41,662 bases of DNA from an uncultured Romboutsia sp. (lineage in GTDB: Bacteria > Bacillota > Clostridia > Peptostreptococcales > Peptostreptococcaceae), in the NCBI GenBank assembly GCA_937880075.1, contig CALFLM010000022.1, positions 1-41,662 of the forward strand. Direction: 5' to 3'. Positions 1-7,361 of this stretch are shown here, in pieces (position 1 is the first letter of the stretch; each line of letters starts with the position of its first letter). A program made the position numbers and the translations under genes. Below the pieces are notes generated by a model. It made no database searches, had not been told where the DNA came from, and worked only from the letters and a program-made list of their open reading frames with translations.

Positions 1-809
1 ATAAACTCTTTTAATTGAGCTATTTTTTCTTCAGCCTTTTTGTTTTGGTCTTTAGCAAGTTGTAATGCTAATTGGCTTGACTCATACCAGAAGTCATAGT
101 TACCAACGTACATTTGTATCTTACCAAAGTCAACGTCAACTATATTTGTACATATTTGGTTTAAGAAGTGTCTATCGTGTGATACAACTATTACAATAGA
201 ATCTTCTAAATCCATTATAAAGTTATTTAGCCAGTTTATTGATTGGAAGTCTAAGTGGTTTGTAGGTTCGTCCATTATTAGTATTTCAGGTTTACCAAAT
301 AATGCTTGAGCAAGTAATACTTTAACCTTTTCCCCACCTGTTAATTCCTTCATTTGCTTGTAATGTAAGTCTTTAGTTATACCAAGACCCATTAATAATC
401 TTTCTGCATTAGTTTCTGCATCCCATCCGTCAAGTTCAGCAAATTCTCCTTCAAGTTCAGCAGCTTTTATACCATCTTCTTCAGAAAAGTCTGGCTTCAT
501 GTATAGTGCATCTTTTTCTTGCATTATTTGATATAGTCTTTCATGTCCCATTATAACAACATTTAAAACTGTTTCTTCTTCATATTTGAAGTGGTCCTGT
601 CTTAAAACTGACATTCTTTCTTTTTCTGTTATAGACACACTTCCTGTGTTTGCTTCTATATCACCAGCTAATATCTTTAGGAAAGTTGATTTTCCTGCAC
701 CATTAGCACCTATTATCCCGTAGCAATTACCTTTAGTGAATTTTAAGTTAACATCTTTGAATAACTCTTTATCACCAAATCTAAGTCCAACATTAGTAAC
801 TTGTAGCAT
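1..809 (-). CDS. ykpA: YkpA/YbiT-like ABC-F ATPase, N-terminal part (partial)
   Basis: The gene starts with ATG at 809 behind an AAAGGAAA-type site and runs off the left edge, so only about 269 residues are visible. The first nucleotide-binding domain shows Walker A GANGAGKST (about residues 34-42), an LTGGEK signature and the Walker B string ILIMDEPTNHLD, followed by a switch histidine in VVSHDRHFL. The segments FWYESSQLALQLAKDQNKK and the long EEDGIKAAELEGEFAELDGW insert closely resemble Bacillus subtilis YkpA from memory. ABC-F proteins are soluble, have no membrane domain and act on the ribosome; the second ATPase domain lies outside the window. It appears to be its own unit: a terminator and a repeat separate it from the next gene. 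The ABC-F class is secure; the YkpA subgroup is by resemblance. Confidence 0.9.
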   Translation of the reverse strand, partial: MLQVTNVGLRFGDKELFKDVNLKFTKGNCYGIIGANGAGKSTFLKILAGDIEANTGSVSITEKERMSVLRQDHFKYEEETVLNVVIMGHERLYQIMQEKDALYMKPDFSEEDGIKAAELEGEFAELDGWDAETNAERLLMGLGITKDLHYKQMKELTGGEKVKVLLAQALFGKPEILIMDEPTNHLDFQSINWLNNFIMDLEDSIVIVVSHDRHFLNQICTNIVDVDFGKIQMYVGNYDFWYESSQLALQLAKDQNKKAEEKIAQLKEF

Positions 810-935
810 TTGATTATTTCCTTTCTTTACCTATAATTTTTTATTACACAATACTTTATATAATATATTATTTTTTTATATTAGTCAACTAATCTAAGAC
901 CTTAATATTACTAGATTTTAGCAAACTTTAAATAT

Positions 936-1032
936 AAAAATTCGCTTAGCTTAAGCGACGTGTATGCGAAATATTTCATATCGCCAAAGATATATCCTTT
1001 CTACCACTTCAGATACATCCCTTTCTCAAAAT
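936..1032 (+). repeat. Dispersed intergenic repeat, copy 1
   Basis: It begins AAAAATTCGCTTAGC and ends TACATCCCTTTCTCAAAA. Inside are a near-palindrome CGCTTAGCTTAAGCG and a small hairpin ATATC-GCCAAA-GATAT. The same order of blocks recurs at about 7122 and 32740 and, inverted, near 37490. It does not encode a recognisable protein. Confidence 0.7.
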
Positions 1033-1085
1033 AATGGTTATATTGTAAATTATTAACAATAAATATATTTAATATATTAATATAT

Positions 1086-1141
1086 AAAGAGCTATCTTAA
1101 TCTAAATTTTATTTTTTAAATTTAGATTAAGATAGCTCTTT
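1086..1141. terminator. Bidirectional intrinsic terminator after the FtsZ-like gene
   Basis: The arms 1087-1109 and 1118-1140 form a stem of about 23 pairs around a short T-rich loop. It closes the minus-strand queT/ftsZ-like operon. Confidence 0.85.
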
Positions 1142-1157
1142 TATAAAAAATTATTTA

Positions 1158-1877
1158 TTAATTATATATTAATGAAACTTTTATTTTTTCTCCTAAATTT
1201 TCTTTTAAATATAAAGAGAATATTGCTTCATATGAATCTTCACATTTATCTTGTATAGCAGTTAATACTTCATTTAGATATTCTATATCATATAATGAAC
1301 TCATTTCAACTAATATCATTAACTTTTTACCAGTTAATTCATCACTAGTTTTTATAGAATTTTCTTCAAGCTTATTTTCTATATCTTCTACTGTATCACT
1401 CTTATCAAACTCACCATATGAGTATTTTATACCCATATCACTAGCTAATCCTTCTTTTATATCTGTTAAATCTATACTTATAGTACATTCATCTGATATA
1501 GAATCTATTATCATATCTATTATATTTAATAAAGAATCTGTATTATTATCATTTATCTTTATTTCTCTATTTATTTTTACCTCATTTTTATTTTCTTTGT
1601 AATTTAAATCAAGACCTATACATAATACTCTTCTTTCATCAGCCATATATCCTATTGCATTAACTATTTGAAGAGATTGTTTATCTTCACTATTATAAGT
1701 TAAAAGTAATATATCAACTCCATCTAGTAATGTTCTTACATAGTCTTTATCTACATCTTTATTTATATTTATTTTTTCTGTATCTATTTTTTCTACTATT
1801 TTACTTTCAATTTCTTCTAATTTTTTTATACCTTCATTTCCTATACCTATTAATTTTGTACTTTTTACTTCTTCCAT
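1158..1877 (-). CDS. Degenerate FtsZ/tubulin-like protein lacking the GTP-binding signature
   Basis: This 239-residue protein has the layout of a shortened FtsZ. The N-terminus KLIGIGNEG (8-16) mimics the FtsZ start KVIGVGGGG, and GVDILLLTYNSEDKQ (53-67) lies where FtsZ has GADMVFVTAGMGGGTGTG, so the tubulin signature is gone. The middle is shortened. Residues 132-155 (TISIDLTDIKEGLASDMGI...) match the FtsZ T7-loop region (NVDFADVRTIMSEAGSALMG): aspartates 136 and 139 are kept, the asparagine is Ser. The C-terminal subdomain follows FtsZ to the end, with LTGKKLMILVEMSSLYDIEY for the GARGVLLNITG strand and LGEKIKVSLIYN for LGDEVRVTVIAT. The start is supported by AGGAGATAAAATG. It lies 30 bases after queT on the same strand, probably co-transcribed. 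It probably cannot bind GTP; a role in modulating FtsZ filaments is inference. Confidence 0.75.
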   Translation of the reverse strand: MEEVKSTKLIGIGNEGIKKLEEIESKIVEKIDTEKININKDVDKDYVRTLLDGVDILLLTYNSEDKQSLQIVNAIGYMADERRVLCIGLDLNYKENKNEVKINREIKINDNNTDSLLNIIDMIIDSISDECTISIDLTDIKEGLASDMGIKYSYGEFDKSDTVEDIENKLEENSIKTSDELTGKKLMILVEMSSLYDIEYLNEVLTAIQDKCEDSYEAIFSLYLKENLGEKIKVSLIYN

Positions 1878-1898
1878 TTTATCTCCTAACTATTAACT

Positions 1899-1925
1899 AA
1901 GGATATATTAGTCTAATATATCCTT
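1899..1925. other. Perfect hairpin over the queT stop codon
   Basis: Arms AAGGATATATTA and TAATATATCCTT pair perfectly around a 3-base loop. On the minus strand the 3' side is not followed by a run of T, so it looks more like an mRNA-processing, stability or partial attenuation hairpin than a full terminator between queT and the FtsZ-like gene. Confidence 0.6.
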
Positions 1926-2414
1926 TAGTAATTTTGAATATTTATTATTTAAAAATCTAAATAAAGGAACACCTATTATAGTTATTACCACAAATTGTCC
2001 AAATCCTACCTGTAAAATAGAAAGAATTAATGGCAGTTTAAATAATCCATGTAGCATAACTCCACCTATTATTATAGCATTTACTATAGTTGGCCACAAT
2101 GATGCTATTATTATATATCCTTTTTTATCCTTCATATATTTCCCTGTTAAATAAACTAAATACACACTTATAAATGTAGCTAATGTTCCAAGTATAATAT
2201 CTGGTAGTCCATAAGGTCCTATTAAATTTGCTAAAAAGCACCCTATTGTAAGTGATAATATATATTCCTTTCCAAATAAAGGAAGTAAAGTCATTACCTC
2301 TGCTATTCTAAATTGTATTGGTCCATAGCTTATAAATCCAAGCGCTAATGTTAACGCTGCATATAAACCTGCAACAACTCCTACTCTAGTGATTTTCTTT
2401 GTTTTTTCTGTCAT
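1908..2414 (-). CDS. queT: QueT family queuosine-precursor (preQ0/preQ1) transporter
   Basis: This 168-residue, very hydrophobic protein has five to six membrane segments. The motif YGPIQFRIAEVMTLLPLFGKEYILSLTIGCFLANLIGPYGLPDIILGT is characteristic of the QueT family (COG4708), thought to act as the substrate-binding S component of an ECF-type vitamin transporter for the queuosine precursor. The start has GGGAGAATTTAGAAATG. Transcription should be governed by the riboswitch-like leader directly upstream, and the FtsZ-like gene follows 30 bases downstream. The family call is strong; the exact precursor is known only for the family. Confidence 0.92.
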   Translation of the reverse strand: MTEKTKKITRVGVVAGLYAALTLALGFISYGPIQFRIAEVMTLLPLFGKEYILSLTIGCFLANLIGPYGLPDIILGTLATFISVYLVYLTGKYMKDKKGYIIIASLWPTIVNAIIIGGVMLHGLFKLPLILSILQVGFGQFVVITIIGVPLFRFLNNKYSKLLKDILD

Positions 2415-2525
2415 TTCTAAATTCTCCCTAAAAATATATTAAGCCAATTTAGGTGAAACTCGCTCTAGTAGCATCTGTAGCTCAAATTTCACTATGTTAG
2501 ATTTTACATAATTTTTAAATAAAAT

Positions 2526-2626
2526 AAACCATAGTTATGAGCTACGGTTTTTGAACAAAAATTAAGCATTATAAAATGCTTTTCACCGTAGTTTTATTTA
2601 TAGACAGGAGGCTTTCGAACTGTCTT
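2526..2626 (-). promoter_or_regulatory. Putative preQ1-I type riboswitch with antiterminator/terminator switch
   Basis: Reading the minus strand, an aptamer-like P1 stem AGACAG/CTGTCT (2620-2625 with 2602-2607) encloses TTCGAAAGCCTC and is followed by an A-rich tail ATAAATAAAACTACGG, the layout of preQ1-I aptamers (short stem, C-containing loop, A-rich tail folding back). The tail's CTACGGT (2585-2591) can pair with ACCGTAG (2542-2548), while that same ACCGTAG can instead pair with CTATGGT (2528-2534), giving a terminator stem followed by TTATTTTATTT. Ligand binding that captures the tail would free the terminator, so preQ1 should switch queT off. Gene context fits exactly. The P2 pseudoknot pairing is weak by eye, so the class is probable rather than certain. 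Confidence 0.7.
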
Positions 2627-2643
2627 ATTAATTTTATTTAAAT

Positions 2644-2672
2644 ATTATATATTATATAACTATAAATTTCAA
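2644..2672 (-). promoter_or_regulatory. Sigma-A type promoter of the queT operon
   Basis: On the minus strand a TTGAAA -35 (2667-2672) is followed by 17 bases and a perfect TATAAT -10 (2644-2649). The predicted start near 2637 lies just before the aptamer. Confidence 0.7.
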
Positions 2673-2743
2673 ATTTATTTTTAGTAACATATCTTTAAAT
2701 TCTTCATATTATAAAATAACAATATTTTATTAATGGAGGTAAA

Positions 2744-3088
2744 ATGCCTAAAAATAAATTTCGTACTAAAAGAATGTGTGATATAAAAAGTGGATGTAAA
2801 GAAATTGGCAATCAATACATATTTTTAGTAACAATAATAGCAGCTATAATAGCTCAAGAAATAGATGACAATGATGATTTAGATAACTTAGCTGGTTTTT
2901 TAATTGTACTAGGTGAGCAACTTGCATTTGCTTCATCAATTAGAGACACTTGTGAAGCAAATGCAGGCGAAGAAGCTCAAAATATTATCAATCCTGAATT
3001 ATCTATAGACAAAGATTTATATAAATCTAAAACACCTAATGAAAAAATAGTAAAAAAAGTTAAAAGAAAAGTAAAAAAGAAACTCTAG
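2744..3088 (+). CDS. Small protein with a central hydrophobic segment, unknown function
   Basis: This 114-residue ORF has a strong start (GGAGGTAAAATG). A basic N-terminus (MPKNKFRTKRM) with two cysteines is followed by a hydrophobic stretch FLVTIIAAIIAQEI (27-40), an acidic patch DDNDDLD, a second hydrophobic run LAGFLIVLGEQLAFA and a very basic tail ending VKRKVKKKL. The pattern of two short hydrophobic helices around an acidic turn resembles small, often sporulation-associated clostridial proteins, but I do not recognise the family. It stands alone, and its stop codon lies inside the terminator stem. Confidence 0.7.
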   Translation: MPKNKFRTKRMCDIKSGCKEIGNQYIFLVTIIAAIIAQEIDDNDDLDNLAGFLIVLGEQLAFASSIRDTCEANAGEEAQNIINPELSIDKDLYKSKTPNEKIVKKVKRKVKKKL

Positions 3089-3115
3089 CAGATAAACTAC
3101 TAGAGTTTCTTTTTA
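3080..3115. terminator. Bidirectional terminator between convergent small genes
   Basis: AAACTCTAG and CTAGAGTTT pair around an 11-base loop and are followed by TCTTTTT on the plus strand. It serves both the plus gene ending at 3088 and the minus gene ending at 3113. Confidence 0.85.
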
Positions 3116-3325
3116 ATATCTATGATTTTCTGATTCTTGTGGATTTACAAATCTGTGTTTTCTATTCATAGTTTCTTTGCTATATTTTGCTTCACCTTGA
3201 GATGCCATTTTTGCATTTACTTCTGTATTATTAGCTCCATTTACACCTAGTTCTCTTGCAAATTCCACTTTTTCCTTCTTATAATCATACATCTTTTCAG
3301 TACTTTGTCTTTTTTTATGAGTCAT
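3113..3325 (-). CDS. Small hydrophilic protein, unknown (possibly spore-related)
   Basis: The 70-residue product is highly charged, with no membrane segment or cysteine: it begins MTHKKRQSTEKMYDYKKEK and continues ELGVNGANNTEVNAKMASQG, ending NPQESENHRY. Its size, hydrophilicity and Asn/Gln/Lys richness resemble small spore-core or coat proteins, but no SASP signature is visible, so the role is unassigned. An AAAGGATGTGGCAATATG start is acceptable. Confidence 0.6.
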   Translation of the reverse strand: MTHKKRQSTEKMYDYKKEKVEFARELGVNGANNTEVNAKMASQGEAKYSKETMNRKHRFVNPQESENHRY

Positions 3326-3398
3326 ATTGCCACATCCTTTTGGTTTTATTTCTAAGTTTATTATTTCACCATTTTACTTTTTAATTCTTATAAAATTT

Positions 3399-4331
3399 TT
3401 AGTTACCATGAATATCTTTAAGCTTTTCTTTATCTACCATTACATCTTTTTTTCCGTATGCTGCTTTACTAAATATTTTTTCTGCTTCTATTAAATCCAT
3501 CCCTAGTATTGTCATATTTTCAGGTTTAGCTTCACCTAATCCATCTTTATATAGTCCATATAAATAACAAACTGCTTGCGGTAAAAATCCAAGTAATCTT
3601 GCTCCTATACTATCAGCTGCTACTGGATCAGTTGATGCTATTATAAGGCCTTTAGTATCTACTGCTATACCATCACTAGGTCCAGTTCCGATCATTGTTT
3701 TATCTAAGCTTATTATAGATAAGTCTATTGGAACTTTTTTTGCAAAGCATCTTATAAAGCCATGTAAATCTTCATGAATTCCAGTTTGCTTTTTCGGGTA
3801 TCCATGAATAGATGCAGGAGGATAACCCATAGCTATATTTTTAATCGCTGCAGTTACCGTAGCTTCTTCATGGTATTTTAATTGAGTGAATGAAATTATA
3901 ACATCAGCATCATTTATAACTTCATTTATAGGAGTAGATTTTATTATTTCATGATTTAATTCTAAATCTATGAATGGTCCATAATTCATATCTACAAATT
4001 CTACTTTTTCTTCTTCTATTATCTTGTCATATCCAACACTTTTCATAACATCAGAGGTTTTAGCTCCTCCCGATCCAGTTGCTATTATTATTTTTGATGG
4101 TTCTTTTGTTTTTACATATTGTATAAGCCTTTGTAAAGTTTTAGGACCTACAACTACACCATCTTCAGGTGATTTATCTTTAACCCAATTGGGAGTTATT
4201 ATTACTTTATCTCCCTTTTTTATAATCTTATCCATAGGAAGTAAATCTAGGGCTTTTTCTAGTGATCTCCCTTCTGTCATCCCTTTTGTTATAGCTACTA
4301 TTGGATCTTTTACTTTACGATTTCTTATCAT
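3399..4331 (-). CDS. DUF362 domain-containing protein
   Basis: This 310-residue protein has the DUF362 fold signature: KVIITPNWV near residue 44, the string IIIATGSGGAKTSDVMKSVGY, the ISFTQLKYHEEATVTAAIKNIAMG block and DPVAADSIGARLLGF near residue 234. Many members carry C-terminal ferredoxin domains; this one has none, so it is the short form. The biochemical role of the family is unsettled. The start is supported by AGAGAGGTGAAAATATG. Upstream lies a terminator separating it from recQ, so it is probably transcribed alone. Confidence 0.88.
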   Translation of the reverse strand: MIRNRKVKDPIVAITKGMTEGRSLEKALDLLPMDKIIKKGDKVIITPNWVKDKSPEDGVVVGPKTLQRLIQYVKTKEPSKIIIATGSGGAKTSDVMKSVGYDKIIEEEKVEFVDMNYGPFIDLELNHEIIKSTPINEVINDADVIISFTQLKYHEEATVTAAIKNIAMGYPPASIHGYPKKQTGIHEDLHGFIRCFAKKVPIDLSIISLDKTMIGTGPSDGIAVDTKGLIIASTDPVAADSIGARLLGFLPQAVCYLYGLYKDGLGEAKPENMTILGMDLIEAEKIFSKAAYGKKDVMVDKEKLKDIHGN

Positions 4332-4628
4332 ATTTTCACCTCTCTAGGTAAAGTATTTGCATTTTTAGTACAAAAAAATCCTCTTATTTAAGAGGACTTT
4401 AATCAATTTATTTATCAAAATTATTTAATATACTTATAGCAAAATAAATTATACATGTTACTAAAAACTCCACCCATTCCAATATCCAATAGATATTTCA
4501 CTTATTCCTGACAGTAAACTTTCAATATATCCACCCTTCTTAGCCTACATTTTTCTAATATATTATAAAGTTCTTTAATTGCGACAATATAAATACCCCA
4601 TCGCGAAATGTGAGAGTGTATTAAAAAT
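4332..4628. other. Intergenic stretch between recQ and the DUF362 gene
   Basis: It contains the recQ terminator near 4376-4401 and about 200 bases with short coding-like minus-strand fragments (for example EWVEFLVTCIIYFAISILNN) that lack a start and ribosome binding site. They may be the remains of a small gene. Confidence 0.35.
4376..4401. terminator. Terminator downstream of recQ
   Basis: TCCTCTT and AAGAGGA pair around a 4-base loop, with A-rich and T-rich flanks on either side. It probably ends the recQ transcript on the minus strand. Confidence 0.65.
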
Positions 4629-7094
4629 TTAATTACATATTTTATTTAAATATCTTTCAAGTATTACTGCTCTTATGCTTTCATACTTAACATAATCTGG
4701 CATTACCTTTTTAATAACACTTACCTTTTCATCTCCAAATCTAGATATTGCATCTAGTATCATTTCTTTTTCACTTTCATTGTACATACATTTTAAGTCT
4801 ATATCAAAATTTATATTATTTCCAAGCTTTATATAGTCATAAATGTATCCCAGTATTGTTGAAACTGATATTTCTAAATCATCTGCTACTTCATTTATGT
4901 CTTTATTTTGATTTAATAAGTCTAAAGCTATTTCATCATTTTTTCTACTATCTCCATCTAAAACTAACTTTAACCTTTTTTTCTCTTCCCATTTAGGAGT
5001 TATATTATTTTCTTTTATATATTCTTTAACTATATTTATAATATCGTCTCCATATTTATTTATCTTAACAGGACCTATACCACCTATATCCTTTAATTGC
5101 TCTTCATCTAATGGATATCTTCCACTTATCTCTTTTAAACTATTACTGCTAAGTACCATATAATGAAGTACACCCTCTAATTTTGACACACTAAGTCTAT
5201 ATTCTCTAAGTCTTTCATATAGTTTTTTATCAGTAGTTACATTGAAATACTCACTATTTAACCCCGTCGGTTTTCCCGACACCATATCTAATTTAGATTT
5301 ATCTATATTTTTTTCTTCTATATATTTTTTAATTATATCTTCAAACATCTTACCATACTTTTCATATTTTATTTCTCCAACCCCAGATATATTAAGCATT
5401 TCTTCTTTATTTGTTGCATAAGAACTTGCCATATTTTTAAGAGTTGCATCTCCAAATACCATATATGGTGCTACCCCTTCTTCTTTAGCTATTTCACTTC
5501 TTAAAGAAACTAACATTTCATATAACTCATTTTCCACATATCTTGATTTAGTAACCTTATCCTCTTTAAATTCAACTTTAATTTCTTGTCTTATTACTTT
5601 TAAAGATTGTTCATTTAATTTTATAGTAGGGAAACTTCCCCTTGGTCCTATATTTTCTACTACATCTAAAAAACCATGTGATACTAATGTATTTATAAAA
5701 GTTTTTAAATCTTCATTAGAATAATTTTTCATAATTCCATAAGTTGTTAAAGTATTAAATCCAAGATCTAATACTTTCTTATTTTTAGAACCTCGAAGGA
5801 CATCTATTATCATAGTAGTACCAAAACTTCTTTTCATTCTAGCAATACATGATATAACTTTTTGAGCATCTAGTGTTTTATCTACGACTTCACCCTCATT
5901 TAAGCAGTTGCTACAATTATTACAATCTTCTAAAAAAGGTTCTCCAAAATAGTTTAATATACTTTTTCTATAACACATATTGCTATAAACTAAATCTACC
6001 ATTTGTTGAAGCTTCTTATATTGCACTCTCTTTCTTTCAGGATTTTCAATTCCAACTTCAACTAAATATTTTTGAGTATGAACATCTCCTGGAGAAAATA
6101 ATAATACACACTCACTGTCTTCTCCATCTCTTCCCGCTCTACCTATTTCTTGATAGTAATTTTCTATACTTTGTGGCATGTTATAGTGAAGTACCCATCT
6201 GATATTTGGCTTATCTATCCCCATACCAAATGCATTTGTAGCTACCATTATCTTTATATCATCATTTATAAAGTTTTCTTGATATTCTTTTCTTGCTTCA
6301 TTTGAAAGTCCTGCATGATATTTTGCTACTGAGTAATTCCTTTTTAGTAATCCTTCATATATACTTTCTACTTCTTTTCTAGTTGAAGCGTATATTATTC
6401 CACTTTCATTTTTATGATTTTCTACATAGTCTAATGTATATTTATTTTTAGATGAGGACTTTACTATATTTATAGATAAATTTTCTCTATCAAACCCAGT
6501 TATATAAACAGCTGGATTATGTAAGTCTAATATATTTATAATATCTTCTCTAACTTCATTACTTGCAGTTGCTGTAAATGCTGTAACTATAGGTCTTTTA
6601 TCTAATCTATTTATAAAGTATGGTATTTTTTTATAGCTTACTCTAAAGTCATGCCCCCATTGAGAAACACAGTGAGCTTCATCTATTGCAACTTGACTTA
6701 TATTTTTTCCTCTTATTATATTTACAAATTCCATACTATCCAGTCTTTCTGGAGCTATATATATTATTTTACATTCATCATTTTCTATTTCTTCTAAAAC
6801 TTTACTATATTCACTATTAGATAATGAACTATTTATTAAAGAAGCTTTAACCCCCATAGTCTTTAGAGCATCAACTTGGTCTTTCATAAGTGATATTAAT
6901 GGAGAAATAACTATAGTTATTCCCTCTAAGCAAAGAGCTGGAACTTGATAACAAATGGATTTTCCTCCACCTGTTGGCATTATTGCAAGTACATCGTCTT
7001 TATTTATTATAGATGTTATAATATTTTCTTGTCCTTTTCTAAAACTTGTATATCCATAATATTTATGTAGTACGTCTAAAGGTTTTATATTCAT
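4629..7094 (-). CDS. recQ: RecQ family ATP-dependent DNA helicase with two HRDC domains
   Basis: The 821-residue protein has a full superfamily 2 helicase core: Walker A PTGGGKS (40-46), DEAH box (138-141), the aromatic-rich loop SQWGHDFR (144-151), FTATAS (173-178) and the QEIGRAGRDG motif VI (315-324). The RQC zinc site is visible as C374, C391, C394 and C397. Two consecutive HRDC domains follow (about 522-592 and 624-694), each ending in a GVG/GIG turn, then a C-terminal helix-turn-helix-like domain (about 715-821, EVADDLEISVSTILGYIYDY). Typical RecQ has about 600 residues and a single HRDC, so this is a long form. It should unwind DNA 3' to 5' in recombination repair. It starts at ATG behind AAGGAGTGTGTAG and appears monocistronic. 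Confidence 0.95.
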   Translation of the reverse strand: MNIKPLDVLHKYYGYTSFRKGQENIITSIINKDDVLAIMPTGGGKSICYQVPALCLEGITIVISPLISLMKDQVDALKTMGVKASLINSSLSNSEYSKVLEEIENDECKIIYIAPERLDSMEFVNIIRGKNISQVAIDEAHCVSQWGHDFRVSYKKIPYFINRLDKRPIVTAFTATASNEVREDIINILDLHNPAVYITGFDRENLSINIVKSSSKNKYTLDYVENHKNESGIIYASTRKEVESIYEGLLKRNYSVAKYHAGLSNEARKEYQENFINDDIKIMVATNAFGMGIDKPNIRWVLHYNMPQSIENYYQEIGRAGRDGEDSECVLLFSPGDVHTQKYLVEVGIENPERKRVQYKKLQQMVDLVYSNMCYRKSILNYFGEPFLEDCNNCSNCLNEGEVVDKTLDAQKVISCIARMKRSFGTTMIIDVLRGSKNKKVLDLGFNTLTTYGIMKNYSNEDLKTFINTLVSHGFLDVVENIGPRGSFPTIKLNEQSLKVIRQEIKVEFKEDKVTKSRYVENELYEMLVSLRSEIAKEEGVAPYMVFGDATLKNMASSYATNKEEMLNISGVGEIKYEKYGKMFEDIIKKYIEEKNIDKSKLDMVSGKPTGLNSEYFNVTTDKKLYERLREYRLSVSKLEGVLHYMVLSSNSLKEISGRYPLDEEQLKDIGGIGPVKINKYGDDIINIVKEYIKENNITPKWEEKKRLKLVLDGDSRKNDEIALDLLNQNKDINEVADDLEISVSTILGYIYDYIKLGNNINFDIDLKCMYNESEKEMILDAISRFGDEKVSVIKKVMPDYVKYESIRAVILERYLNKICN

Positions 7095-7121
7095 CTACAC
7101 ACTCCTTAAAATCTTTATTGT

Positions 7122-7270
7122 AAAAATTCGCTTCTCTTGAGTGAAGTGTCGTCGAAACACTTCATATCTCCAACGATATATTCTTGCTACAACTTCAGAT
7201 ACATCTATTGCATGAGCCACTTCGTTGGCAAAACATTTTAAAAATTTCATATTATAGTTTACTTATGCGT
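7122..7270 (+). repeat. Dispersed intergenic repeat, copy 2
   Basis: It starts AAAAATTCGCTTCTCTTGAG, has ATATCTCCAACGATATATTC and CTACAACTTCAGATACATCT, and ends with TATAGTTTACTTATGCG. This copy joins the block shared with copy 1 to the TTATACGT tail shared with the copies near 8728 and 33590, which shows these are one family. It abuts a terminator. Confidence 0.7.
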
Positions 7271-7340
7271 AAAAAAAGTTTCAGAAAATAAAGATATTAT
7301 TGATTTATCAATAGTCAAACTATTCCCTGAAACTAGTTTA
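7271..7340. terminator. Terminator downstream of the iron alcohol dehydrogenase
   Basis: AGTTTCAG (7277-7284) pairs with CTGAAACT (7327-7334). The interval contains a further small hairpin TTGAT/ATCAA. An A-tract on the left gives a T-tract on the minus strand. Confidence 0.7.
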
Positions 7341-7361
7341 ATTTATATAGCTAACATTATT

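Larger units (their letters stand above)
810..1157. other. Intergenic stretch: promoter region of the ABC-F gene, dispersed repeat, terminator
   Basis: This gap holds the upstream region of the ABC-F gene, one copy of the dispersed intergenic repeat (936-1032) and a strong inverted repeat terminator (1086-1141). No ORF with a ribosome binding site was seen on either strand. Confidence 0.6.

Noticed and set aside
4430..4620. Protein-like minus-strand fragments between recQ and the DUF362 gene.
   Set aside because: No start codon with a ribosome site, stops within 30 codons, and no recognisable similarity; mentioned only as intergenic content.
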